A stretch of 64,000 nt of DNA from Terriglobia bacterium (GTDB lineage Bacteria > Acidobacteriota > Terriglobia > Terriglobales > Acidobacteriaceae). Below are positions 43,881 to 52,820 of this stretch, piece by piece (positions within the stretch are counted from its first letter, which is position 1; each line of letters begins with the position of its first letter). The DNA lies in contig JAIQGF010000007.1 of the NCBI GenBank assembly GCA_020072845.1, forward strand, positions 124,001 to 188,000. The letters are read 5' to 3'. The position numbers and the translations under genes were made by a program. The notes under the pieces are model-generated. The model searched no databases. It was not told where the DNA came from and saw nothing but the letters and a program-made list of their open reading frames with translations.

Positions 43881-44480
43881 ATGAGGTCTGCGGCAACGAA
43901 ACCGGAGTTCGTTGTGCTGGAGGAATTCCTTTTTCCTGACGAACTGTCGGCACTGCTGCAATACGCGATTAGCCGGGAAGCGGATTTTCAAGCCGGCACA
44001 GTTGTGACCGCCGAGAACGAGCGCGCCCTCATGCTCGATCACCGGCGGTCGCGGCTGTTGTATGAACTGGGTCCGTTTTTCTCACTGGTGACCGGTCGCG
44101 TCCGCCATTTCCTGGATTACGCGCTGGAGAGATTGGCGCGCAAGCCCTTCCCTGTCCTGGAGGTTGATGCCGGTCTCAGCGCCAGCAATGACGGAGATTT
44201 TTTCGGCCCTCATCGCGACGTGGATGCCGCCAATTCCACCCGGGAGATCTCCTACGTCTACTACTTTCATCGCGAGCCGAAGGCGTACTCCGGCGGAGAA
44301 CTCCGCATCTACGAAGAGGATAGTTGGAACCACGACGTCATCGTGCCGGGGCAGAATTTCGTCGTTTTCTTCTCTGCCGCAGCCATCCATGAGGTTTCCG
44401 TCGTGCATTGCCCGTCGCGTGACTTCGCCGACAGCCGGTTTGCCTTGAACGGATGGATCCACTGTGACCGCAGCGCCTAG
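43881..44480 (+). CDS. 2-oxoglutarate/Fe(II)-dependent oxygenase, prolyl-4-hydroxylase-like
   Basis: A 199-residue double-stranded beta-helix enzyme of the SM-20/Tpa1-like 2OG oxygenase group. The iron facial triad is His111 and Asp113 (GPHRDVD) with His170 (AAIHEV); Arg180, ten residues later, is placed to bind 2-oxoglutarate. The motif SGGELRIYEED is typical of prolyl hydroxylases of this group. No export signal. It begins 15 bases after the Pro-rich peptide gene and its end overlaps the next oxygenase gene by 17 bases, so the three are probably one operon. Proline in the peptide is the obvious candidate target. Confidence 0.85.
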   Translation: MRSAATKPEFVVLEEFLFPDELSALLQYAISREADFQAGTVVTAENERALMLDHRRSRLLYELGPFFSLVTGRVRHFLDYALERLARKPFPVLEVDAGLSASNDGDFFGPHRDVDAANSTREISYVYYFHREPKAYSGGELRIYEEDSWNHDVIVPGQNFVVFFSAAAIHEVSVVHCPSRDFADSRFALNGWIHCDRSA

Positions 44481-45465
44481 CCCGCAACTTGCCGATCATC
44501 GGGCGGACGCCGCCGCCGCTGAATGCGCAGGTGGCGCGGTGTTTCGCTGCGTACTTGACGAGCAGCCCGGATACCTTTCGCCATCCTCGGCCGGACGCCC
44601 TCGCGTTGCTTCCAAGCGGCTCATCATCAACCCGGATTGCCGTTTTTCCTGGACGAGCGGAACACCGCGCGAGGTAGCGGAAGCTGCTGCGTGGCTGGCC
44701 GCCGGCGCGCATGACCCAATCGTCTGGGTTCCAACTGCAACCGGGTGGCAAGCATTCTGGGCAGGAGACGCGTACCGAAAACTGCTGAACCATTGCTCTC
44801 TCGGCGGGCCCGTTCCGGACGGCGCGTCGGACCGCACCGTTGACGTCTTGCGTCAGGCCGGCATTCTAGTAGAGAGCAGCCGCGTGGACGCTGCCGGCAA
44901 GCGGTGGCACGCCGCGGCTGCGACATCGGCGCGCCGGTTTCGCCAACGCCGCTACACAACCGTGTCCGGCCTGATTCACGCCTTCCAGATCGACGCCCTC
45001 CGCAAGTACTACCGCCGCCTGGTTCGCACCGGCGGCATGTGTCTCGGCGATGCTCAGGCGTCCTGCCGTTACGCCTGCCACAATGAGGCTGTCTCGCGCT
45101 TTTTCCACCATCAGCTGACTGACGCCATCAGCGAAATTGCCGGCGAGAAGCTGAAGCCGTCGTACACCTACGTGGTTTCTTACCAGGGCGGCGCGGAATT
45201 GGAACCGCACACCGACCGCGAGCAGTGCGAATTCACGCTGAGCGTTCTGGTGGATTATCCCCCGGAGCGAGAGCGGGAGTCGCCTTGGCCCTTGTGCATC
45301 CAGCCAGGCAAGCGCACGGTGAGAGTGATCCAAAATGTCGGGGACGCGGTTTTGTTCTGCGGACGTCAGTTGCCGCACTTCCGCCCCAAACTTGTCGAAG
45401 GATTTACCTCCACCACGCTGTTGCTGCATTACGTGCGGGAGGATTTCGCCGGACCGCTGGATTGA
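44464..45465 (+). CDS. Second 2OG/Fe(II)-type oxygenase with an extra N-terminal domain
   Basis: A 333-residue protein starting at a GTG inside the previous gene. The C-terminal half (about 170-333) has the 2OG-oxygenase pattern: TYVVSYQGGAELEPHTDREQCEFTLSVLVDY with His249 and Asp251, then His305 (QLPHFRPKL) and STTLLLHYV. The N-terminal ~160 residues are not a known oxygenase part; the segment DRTVDVLRQAGILVE looks like the end of a winged-helix or PqqD-like recognition domain, a speculative reading. It differs strongly from the first oxygenase and may perform a second oxidation or act on a different residue. Cys residues are frequent in the middle. Confidence 0.75.
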   Translation: MTAAPSPQLADHRADAAAAECAGGAVFRCVLDEQPGYLSPSSAGRPRVASKRLIINPDCRFSWTSGTPREVAEAAAWLAAGAHDPIVWVPTATGWQAFWAGDAYRKLLNHCSLGGPVPDGASDRTVDVLRQAGILVESSRVDAAGKRWHAAAATSARRFRQRRYTTVSGLIHAFQIDALRKYYRRLVRTGGMCLGDAQASCRYACHNEAVSRFFHHQLTDAISEIAGEKLKPSYTYVVSYQGGAELEPHTDREQCEFTLSVLVDYPPERERESPWPLCIQPGKRTVRVIQNVGDAVLFCGRQLPHFRPKLVEGFTSTTLLLHYVREDFAGPLD

Positions 45466-45499
45466 GAGTGACTTCCGAACCTCGTGGCTCACCCACGTT

Positions 45500-48040
45500 T
45501 CATTTCAGGTTCCGCACCACGTACAACGTCGACAATACCCGGTAATAGTTGTAGGCGTACGCTTTGCCGTCGGGCGTGATGACGGCGCCGCCGATATTGA
45601 CCAGGCCGGCCGGATCGTTCGGCATCATCTTGCGGACGAGCTGCCGCTTTCCCGTCGCAATGTCCACGAGGTAGACATTATTGGGCAGAGAAGCGGGCTC
45701 GGAAACGTAAAGCGCCCCAGGATCGGCGCTCCAGCCAATCGGGTCGAAACCGGTGGGCAGGTTGGGAATGCGCCGTGACGGTGATCCGTCCACCGCATAA
45801 ACCGTGATCAGATGCTCGTTGTCGGGAGCGGCCACCAACCTGCCATCCGGCGAGACGACCAGTGCGGGAACTCCTTCAGGCGTGATGGCGCGGGGTTGGC
45901 TTCCGTGCTGGTCGATGATGTAAGCGCGAGCCGCGTGACCCTTCTCCGCCGCATTGAGCAGGAGATGCTCGCCGTCTGGAAAAATCCGCGCGCTGCCGAA
46001 GTTTTCCAACCCGGTGACGCTGACCGTGATCGGTTGCCCCGCCCCGGTCGGAAGCAATGTCACCTGGGTGGGCGTCGTCGCCACCACCCACTTGCCATCA
46101 CGCGACAGACCGCCGGGGCTGCCCTCGCCCAGCCGCAGCGGCGGGCTTGCGTCGAATTTCCGCAGCCCCGCCATGTAATGCTCGCCGGCGGGCGCGCCTG
46201 CTTCTTCGAACAGCAGCAACTTGCCGTCGGGTGAAATGTCGCGCGCAATCGTCCAGTCGAACCAGGACAGGTCGCGTTCCGGCCCGCTGCCATCGGTCCC
46301 TTGCATGAGCGATCGCTCGTCTTCCGATGTCAGCAGCACGCGGCCGTCGCTGGCGATGTCCTGCAGCGTCATCCCGGTGGGTACGGCCAGCACCTCCCGC
46401 TCGTGACCCGACATGCTGATGGCATACAAGGACCGGCTGAAGCCGCGTCGGGTCGCGCTTACCCACACCTCTCCGCTTGGCGACCAGGCCAGCCCGTCCG
46501 CCGCCTCCCAGCCGCTGGAGAGGACCGTCCGTTTGCCGGACGTGTCAATCACGCAAACCGTCCCGCGATCGTCGGACCAGATCGCGTGATCGAGAAAAGC
46601 AATGCGATCTCCCGTGGGTGAGAACCGGATATGACTGATCCACCCGGGCGTTTCGTACAGTACCTTGCCGATCGGGTACTCCAGCCGGCTGCGGCCCGCC
46701 GGCCCGCCCTGGTGACGCACCACGGCCAATTCTCCATGTGGATCCCAGTCCGCCCAGCGGACATTTTCGGCGACATCGCGAGGCGCGCCACCCGCCATCG
46801 GAGCGCGCGCCAGCGTCCCGAACACAACGACCAGATGCGCCGATAACCTGCCGTGCCTCAGCAGCGCGAGTTCGCCGGTGCGCGATATGCCCAGGACGGT
46901 GGCATCGCCCAACCCGAGCGGCCTTGACGACGGGAATTCCGGGCTGGTCGAGTAGACCTCGACCGGAGAGCCCGACCAGGACGCCGAGTAAATAATGTTG
47001 TGTTCGTCGGGAGCGAAGCGCGCCGCCGCGATGGTTCCCCGCTCGTAGGTCAGGCGATCGAACTGCGGCTGGACTATCGTCGCTCGCCGCACGGCGAAAA
47101 CGGCTGCTGCCAGCAGCACCAGCGCGCCGGCAATTTCCAGCACCCCGCGCCGCCCTACGCGCCGGGCCGGCTGCGGCGTTACCCGCACCCGCACAGTGGC
47201 GGAAGTTTCTCCCACCGTTCCCTGCAAAGCAAACACCAGGTCGCGTGCCGATTGGAAACGGTTCGCCGCGTCTTTTTCCATGCAGTGTTGCAGCACGCGC
47301 CGCACCGCGGCAGGAATCTTTTCCGCTGCCGGTTCTTCCAGCGGATCGAGGTTGAGGATGGCGCGCACGGTCTCGGTTCGGCTGGGACTCGAGAACGGCG
47401 GCGCCCCCACCAGCATCTCGTAGAGCACTCCTCCCAGGCTGAAGATGTCGCTGCGATGATCCACCGCCGCCCCGCACACCTGTTCCGGCGACATGTAGGT
47501 GAGCGTGCCCATGATCACGCCCGCGGTGGTCAAGGTTGGCTGATCTCCGCCTGGGTCCGGCGCCGACAGCTTGGCAATCCCGAAATCGAGAATCTTGACT
47601 TGCCCGTCTTTCGTCAGGAAGACGTTGTCGGGCTTCAGGTCGCGGTGGATGATTCCTTTTTCGTGCGCCGTGGCCAGCCCGGATGCAATTTGACCCGCAA
47701 TCTCAATCGCGCCACGCGTCGGCAACGGACCCGTCCGGAGCCGGTCCCGGAGGGTCATCCCCTCGAGCAACTCGGAAACAATGAACGGCGTGCCTTCGCA
47801 GGTGCCGACATCGTAGACCGCAAGAATGTTGGGGTGGTTGGTGCTCGCCGTGATCCGTGCTTCCTGCTGGAAGCGGCGCAGTCGGTCTGGGTCGAGACCG
47901 ATTCTTTCCGAGAGAATCTTGATGGCGACTTCGCGGCCCAGTTCCAGGTCGCGGGCGCGGTACACCTCGCCCATGCCGCCGGCGCCGATCGCCGACACAA
48001 TCTCATACCGGCCGAGTTTGGAGCCGGGTAGGAGCGGCAT
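45500..48040 (-). CDS. Membrane Ser/Thr protein kinase with C-terminal beta-propeller
   Basis: An 846-residue eukaryotic-like kinase. Gly loop IGAGGMGEVYRA, invariant Lys in VAIKIL, catalytic loop HRDLKPDNVFL, DFG in ILDFGIAKL and an APE-like MSPEQVCG are all intact. After the kinase domain (about 10-280) one transmembrane helix lies near 315-335. The remaining ~510 residues form a TolB/PD40-type beta-propeller (repeats such as ISPDGKLLLFEEAG, VSPDGRLVAAPDNE) outside the membrane, probably a sensor. ATG at 48040 preferred over a TTG 15 codons upstream. This architecture is common in Acidobacteria. Targets are unknown. Confidence 0.92.
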   Translation of the reverse strand: MPLLPGSKLGRYEIVSAIGAGGMGEVYRARDLELGREVAIKILSERIGLDPDRLRRFQQEARITASTNHPNILAVYDVGTCEGTPFIVSELLEGMTLRDRLRTGPLPTRGAIEIAGQIASGLATAHEKGIIHRDLKPDNVFLTKDGQVKILDFGIAKLSAPDPGGDQPTLTTAGVIMGTLTYMSPEQVCGAAVDHRSDIFSLGGVLYEMLVGAPPFSSPSRTETVRAILNLDPLEEPAAEKIPAAVRRVLQHCMEKDAANRFQSARDLVFALQGTVGETSATVRVRVTPQPARRVGRRGVLEIAGALVLLAAAVFAVRRATIVQPQFDRLTYERGTIAAARFAPDEHNIIYSASWSGSPVEVYSTSPEFPSSRPLGLGDATVLGISRTGELALLRHGRLSAHLVVVFGTLARAPMAGGAPRDVAENVRWADWDPHGELAVVRHQGGPAGRSRLEYPIGKVLYETPGWISHIRFSPTGDRIAFLDHAIWSDDRGTVCVIDTSGKRTVLSSGWEAADGLAWSPSGEVWVSATRRGFSRSLYAISMSGHEREVLAVPTGMTLQDIASDGRVLLTSEDERSLMQGTDGSGPERDLSWFDWTIARDISPDGKLLLFEEAGAPAGEHYMAGLRKFDASPPLRLGEGSPGGLSRDGKWVVATTPTQVTLLPTGAGQPITVSVTGLENFGSARIFPDGEHLLLNAAEKGHAARAYIIDQHGSQPRAITPEGVPALVVSPDGRLVAAPDNEHLITVYAVDGSPSRRIPNLPTGFDPIGWSADPGALYVSEPASLPNNVYLVDIATGKRQLVRKMMPNDPAGLVNIGGAVITPDGKAYAYNYYRVLSTLYVVRNLK

Positions 48041-48210
48041 AACTGGTTGCAGTGCGGGATTATACGTCAGCCCCTGCACCGGCAAAGAACAGGGTTCCGG
48101 GCTGGGCTGCGCCGTTTACCCTCGAATGCCAGGTGCGACCAAGGCTGCAAAGCACATTCAGGAGAGAGCGCAGATCTTGGAAACGAGCCCGCGTCTCCCG
48201 CGCACGCCGT

Positions 48211-48480
48211 CTACTTTCGCGCTATCATCCAGCCGATAAGCCCTCCGACGATCACTCCAAAAAAGAAGGTGGCGGCCATGGTTTCTGCAGGGTGACGCTT
48301 CACGCGCTGGGTCGCATCGTCCATCAGTTCCTCAGCCGCATCGCCGCTCCGTCTCACGGCACGCTTGATCACCCCTACACCCTCGTCAATCGCGTCTGCC
48401 ATCGCAGAGGTTGCGCGTGTAAGTTTGTGGATCGATTCCGCGACCTGCACGTCGGCTTTTTCGAATACAGACTCTGCCAT
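48211..48480 (-). CDS. DUF883/ElaB-YqjD-like small membrane-anchored protein
   Basis: An 89-residue protein: an amphipathic charged helical region (about 1-65) followed by one C-terminal membrane helix with glycine-zipper spacing (TMAATFFFGVIVGGLIGWMIARK). This matches the YqjD/ElaB type, some of which tether ribosomes to the membrane in stationary phase. The sequence RVKRHPAETMAATFFFGVI has the typical HPxxS/T-like turn before the helix. Strong AGGAGG Shine-Dalgarno. It stands alone on the minus strand. Confidence 0.8.
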   Translation of the reverse strand: MAESVFEKADVQVAESIHKLTRATSAMADAIDEGVGVIKRAVRRSGDAAEELMDDATQRVKRHPAETMAATFFFGVIVGGLIGWMIARK

Positions 48481-48619
48481 AAACCGTTACCTCCTATACG
48501 GAGCTACATCCTTACCCGATGTTATCGTACTCCTCAATGCGCTCTCGGGTTGAGTCTGTTGTTTCCGGATACAGGCGACTGGCCGGACTCCCGGCTGCCG
48601 ATTGCGTGGGTCGGGTGAG

Positions 48620-48637
48620 GCACGACTTCAGTCGTGC
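48620..48637. repeat. Short palindrome GCACGAC-TTCA-GTCGTGC
   Basis: A perfect 7-bp inverted repeat with a 4-base loop in the 180-bp gap between the DUF883-like gene and the beta-barrel gene. It could end minus-strand transcription of the barrel gene, 24 bases past its stop. It looks like a dispersed intergenic palindrome; no other copy was seen here. Confidence 0.55.
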
Positions 48638-48661
48638 TGAGACGGCGCGGGTGCAGTCGCG

Positions 48662-49261
48662 CTAACGCTTTCCGAAGCGGAAGACGACTCCCGCGGATAA
48701 CCGCAAATTATGCTGGTGGTTGGTGGCGCCGTTGGGAAATTCTGTGAAAAACCAATCGGCCTGGAAAGCGCGGATAGCAAAATGCCGGCTGATATTTACA
48801 TCCAGCCCCCCGCTCAGGGCCATGGCAAAGGCGTTGCGCGCCGACGGCGGGGCCGATCCTTCGCGAAAAGTGCGCGTGTAGACTGTGCCCCCCGCGTGGC
48901 CGCCGCCGAACAGTGCCTGTGCAAAGGGTGTGAAACGCTCGCTCCGGCGATAGGAAAAACGGGGCCCGAAAACGAAGGGAAAGACGCTGAGCGAGTCGCC
49001 TGAGTTGCGCACGTTCCCGGTGTAATAGCCGCCGAAATCGCCGACCAGACTCAGCCATTGGTTCACGCCGACGGCTGCCGAAACGCTGCCGCCGTTCATG
49101 TTGAAGCAACAGCCCCCGGCGACCACGGTTCTGGCGCGCACGTAGGTATAGTCGAGGGCGACCTCCACTTGCGGCGTGATGTTGGCAGGCGCAGCACTCT
49201 GCGCGGCCACGGGCACCACGGCAAGGAGCATGCCAGCCAGCCCTAACCGGATTCTGTGCAT
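48662..49261 (-). CDS. Small outer-membrane beta-barrel protein
   Basis: A 199-residue exported protein. The signal peptide covers about residues 1-22 (ending VAAQSA). The rest shows alternating-hydrophobic strands, glycine and aromatic girdles (QWLSLVGDFGGYYTG, FVFGPRFSYRRSERFTPFAQALFGG) and an end LSAGVVFRFGKR typical of eight-stranded OmpA-like barrels. A CC pair at about 50-51 (GGCCFNMNGG) is unusual. No peptidoglycan-binding domain. It is 27 bases downstream of the Ig-repeat gene and could share its transcript. Function unknown. Confidence 0.8.
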   Translation of the reverse strand: MHRIRLGLAGMLLAVVPVAAQSAAPANITPQVEVALDYTYVRARTVVAGGCCFNMNGGSVSAAVGVNQWLSLVGDFGGYYTGNVRNSGDSLSVFPFVFGPRFSYRRSERFTPFAQALFGGGHAGGTVYTRTFREGSAPPSARNAFAMALSGGLDVNISRHFAIRAFQADWFFTEFPNGATNHQHNLRLSAGVVFRFGKR

Positions 49262-49288
49262 CGAGCATCCTCCTGGACCGCCGAATCC

Positions 49289-51553
49289 CTACTGCACCGT
49301 CAGCGAAACGGTGGTGGTCCGCTGCAACGTGCCGGAAGTCGCTACCACGGTCACCGTGTAGGTGCCAGCAGGCGTGCCCTGCACGCCAGCGCTTCTCGCC
49401 GGGAAGCCGGTGCCTACGGCCCCACAGCCGGCGATGTAGCCCACCATGAGGACCAGCATGCCGAAGGCTGCGATCCGCGCTGGGGCAAACTTCGGCGCGC
49501 GTTTTGAGAAAGAAGCCAGTGACATCGCGATCATCGCCAACAGGGCCAGCACGGCCGCCGGCAGGACCCCGAGCGGCAGGCCGAACCCTCCACCACTGCC
49601 GACGCTGGCGGCCGTGGTTGGCCGGGCTGTCGTCGTGATCCCCAGCCCGAACGGCGTGTTCCCGGAATCGGCGGGCAGGGACGGTGGGTTGAACGCGCAG
49701 GCCGAGTTCGCCGGCAGGTTCTGACAGGAAAACGTTGTTGGATTGACCGACTTATCCGCAATCGCGACGAAGTTGAGCGTGTAGTTCGCGGTGCCGCCGG
49801 CTGCGACCGCCTGGGTTCCCGTGGCGGAGGCTACGCTGAAGTCCACGTTGGTCATCGCGAACGCGGCCGACGTTGCCACTCCCGGCACGGTGGCATTCAC
49901 GTTGTAGCTGCCGGAGGCCGAGTTGGCGGTGAACGTGGCCGAGGTGGCCACGCCGCTGGCGTTGGTCACCGCCGTATTCACGCCTCCTGCGAAGGTGCCG
50001 CTGGCCCCGCTGCCCGGCGCCGTGAAGGTCACGGTCACACCCGGAACAAGGTTGCCATCGCTGTCTCTCACGGTCACCTGCAGCGGCAAGGCAAAAGCTG
50101 TAGTGACGGCCGCGCGTTGCCCCGAACCGCCGTTGGCCGCAACCGAGCTTGCCGGTCCCGGAGTGTTGGTGAGCGAATAGTTCGCCGGCGTTGCGATGCC
50201 GGTCACCGTTCCTGTCGCCGTGTAAGGCCCACCCACCGTACCGTTGGCGGTGAGCGTAGGCGAGGTGGCCGTGCCGGTGGCGTCAGTCACCACTTGAACC
50301 GATAGCACTCCACCGGGGAAGGTTGCGCTCGGTCCGCTGCTCGGCACCGTGAACGTCACTGTCACACCGGGAACAGGAGTCCCACCGCTGTCCTTAACCG
50401 TCGCCTGCAACGGCAACGGAAATGCGGTGTGGATCATCGTGCTCTGCGACCCGCTGCCGTTTCCGCCGGTGCTGATCGTCGCCCCGGAGCTCAGTGTGTT
50501 GGTGAGCGAGTAGTTGGCCGGCGTCTCGATTCCGGTCACCGTTCCTGTCGCCGTGTACGGACCGCCCACCGTGCCGTTGGCGGTGAGCGTAGGCGAGGTA
50601 GCCGTGCCGGTGGCGTCGGTCGTCACTTGGACCGACAGCACCCCTCCTGGGAAGGTCCCACTGGGTCCGGTGTCTGGCACCGTAAAGGTGATGGTCACGC
50701 CGGGAACGCCGACGCCACCGCTATCCTTCACTACCGCTTGCAGCGGCAACGGAAAAGCGGTGTGGATGGGCGTGCTCTGCGTACCGCTGCCGTTTCCCCC
50801 GGTGCTGATCGCCGCCCCGGCGCTCAGCGTGTTGGTGAGAGAGTAGTTTGCCGGCGTTGCAATGCCCGTCACCGTGCCCGTCGCGAGGTAGGAGCCGACC
50901 GTGCCGTTGGCGGTCAGCGTAGGAGCAGTAGCTACGCCGCTGTCATCAGTCGTCACTTGAATCGAGAGCACTGCTCCGGGGAAGGTTGCGCTCGCTCCGC
51001 TGTCGGGTGCGGTGAACGTCACCGTCACGCCGGGAACAGGGGTTCCATCGATGTCTTTCACCGTCGCTTGCAGCGGCAAAGGAAAAGCGGTGTGGATGGG
51101 CGTGCTCTGCGATCCGCTGCCGCCGCCCGCGGTGATGGTTGCGCCCGCGCTCAATGTGTTGGTCAGCGAATAGTTCGCCGTTAGAGGGCCCGTCCCTGCC
51201 CCGTTCGCGCGGTACGAGCCCACCGTGACGCTGGCGCTGCGGGGAGATTCAGGTGCGCCGCCATCCGCCACTGTCCCCGTTCCGAGGTACGAGCCCACCG
51301 TGCCGTTGGCGGTGAGCGTAGGCGAGGTGGCCGTGCCGGTGGCGTCAGTCGTCACTTGAACGGAGAGCACTCCGCCGGGGAAGGTCCCACTCGGTCCGCT
51401 GCCCGGCACTGTGAATGTCACTGCCACGCCGGGGACACCGTTGCCGGCACTGTCCTTTACTATTGCTTGCAACGGCAGCGGAAAAGCGGTGTGAATAGGC
51501 GTGCTCTGCGATCCGCTGCCGCCGCCTGCGGTGATGGTGGCCGGCGCTCCCAC
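49289..51553 (-). pseudogene. Ig-like-repeat surface protein, 5' end truncated
   Basis: About 754 residues with five Ig-like repeats of roughly 105-130 residues, each containing TAFPLPLQAxVKDxxGxxVPGVxVTFT and TSPTLTANGTVG, as in bacterial invasin/adhesin Ig-like domains. The C-terminal part has a TFSCQNLPANSACAF domain, a hydrophobic segment and a TPAGTYTVTVVATSGT domain common in acidobacterial surface proteins. The frame begins abruptly inside a repeat at 51553 and is closed by a stop about 25 bases further out; no signal peptide or natural start exists. Repeats are very similar in DNA. The N-terminal portion has been lost, or the assembly is misjoined here. Confidence 0.75.
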
Positions 51554-51567
51554 TTCAGCAGCGAAAT

Positions 51568-52575
51568 GTCGGTCTCAGTGCTGAAACCATTTTCGGAAAT
51601 ATCGGTGCGGCCAGCCCGAAGGCACACGAAGACTATTTGAAAGGCCGGTTCTTTTGGAACCAGCGCACCCAGGCGGGCTACCTGAAGGCGATTGAATACT
51701 TCCAGCAAGCGGTAACCGCAGACCCACAGTTCGCACCAGCGTACGCCGGGCTGGCGGATGCCAATGCTTTGTTGGGTTCGTTGCCCGGCGCAGCAATCCC
51801 GCGCGAGACGGCAATGCCCAAAGCCAAAGATGCGGCGCTGACGGCGTTGCGCCTGGATGACTCGCTGGCCGACGCGCACACCTCACTGGCTTTCGTCAAA
51901 ATGCATTACGAATGGAAGTTTGCGGAAGCGGAACAGGAGTTCAAGCGCGCCCTTGCGCTGAACCCAAATTATTCCGTCGCTCACCAATGGTATGCATTTG
52001 ATCTCGTCGCTCTTGGCAGGACCGAGGACGCGGTAGCGGAAATGAAGCGGGCACTGGAAAGCGACCCGCTTTCACCCATCATCAACACTGATTTAGCAGA
52101 GATGCTCTACTTCGACCACAGGTATGACGAAGCCCTGAAGCAGGCCCGCGCCACGGCTGATCTGCATCCTAACTTTTCCATGGTTCACCGCATGCTGGAG
52201 CGCATTTACAACCAAAAGCATCTGTTTGCCCAAGCCATTGCTGAAGGCCGGCGCGCGGTGGCGCTCAATCAAGATGATGTCTGGATGTTGTGTGAGCTGG
52301 CGCTCACCTACGCCCTGGCGGGCAAAAACTCAGAAATGCAAGCCTGCTTGAAAAAGGCTGCCCGTATGAGCCGGGGCGGTGTTTTGCCTGACGAAGTCAT
52401 CGTTATCGAAATTTATGGCAATCTGGGCGAAAAAGACCTGGCTTTCAGGTCCATGGAGCAGGCATATCGCAGCCACGTTGGTGGATTTATCCTGCTCAAT
52501 GCGGAACCCTACCTTGACAGTTTAAGATCCGATCCGCGTTTCCAACAGTTTGTCCGTCGTGTGGGCCTCCCCTAA
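51568..52575 (+). pseudogene. TPR-repeat protein, 5' end truncated
   Basis: About 335 residues with TPR units (GYLKAIEYFQQAVTADPQFAPAYAGLADA and AEQEFKRALALNPNYSVAHQWYA). It matches the C-terminal part of acidobacterial proteins that normally begin with a winged-helix or kinase domain followed by a TolB-like region; the marker SPKAHEDYLKGRFFWNQRT starts the conserved block. No natural start codon or N-terminal domain is present; the frame emerges at the junction with the Ig-repeat gene. A short product from a TTG at 51637 is possible. Function of the full protein would be signalling or scaffolding. Confidence 0.7.
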
Positions 52576-52820
52576 ATCTGATCAGAAGCGACCATGTCCT
52601 GCTTAGCCAAGTTCCAGGCAGTATGCAAGTTGTCGAACTGATTGTTCAAGTCGTGAAGGACGACCGGCGCTTCCACCTGCTGTCTTGCCGCTGCGTCGGC
52701 GCCTGCCAAACCTCGACCGAGGTCCCGCGCTCCGAGCGGCCGGTCGAGCCCTTCGCTCGGCCCACCCGCACGGCGCCATTGCTTAATCCCACCGGGGTGT
52801 GCACACTGGGATTCGCAACC

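Noticed and set aside
49900-51540. Regular repeats considered as a CRISPR array or mobile repeat
   Set aside because: The period is over 300 bp, the repeats are in one coding frame and translate as Ig-like domains.
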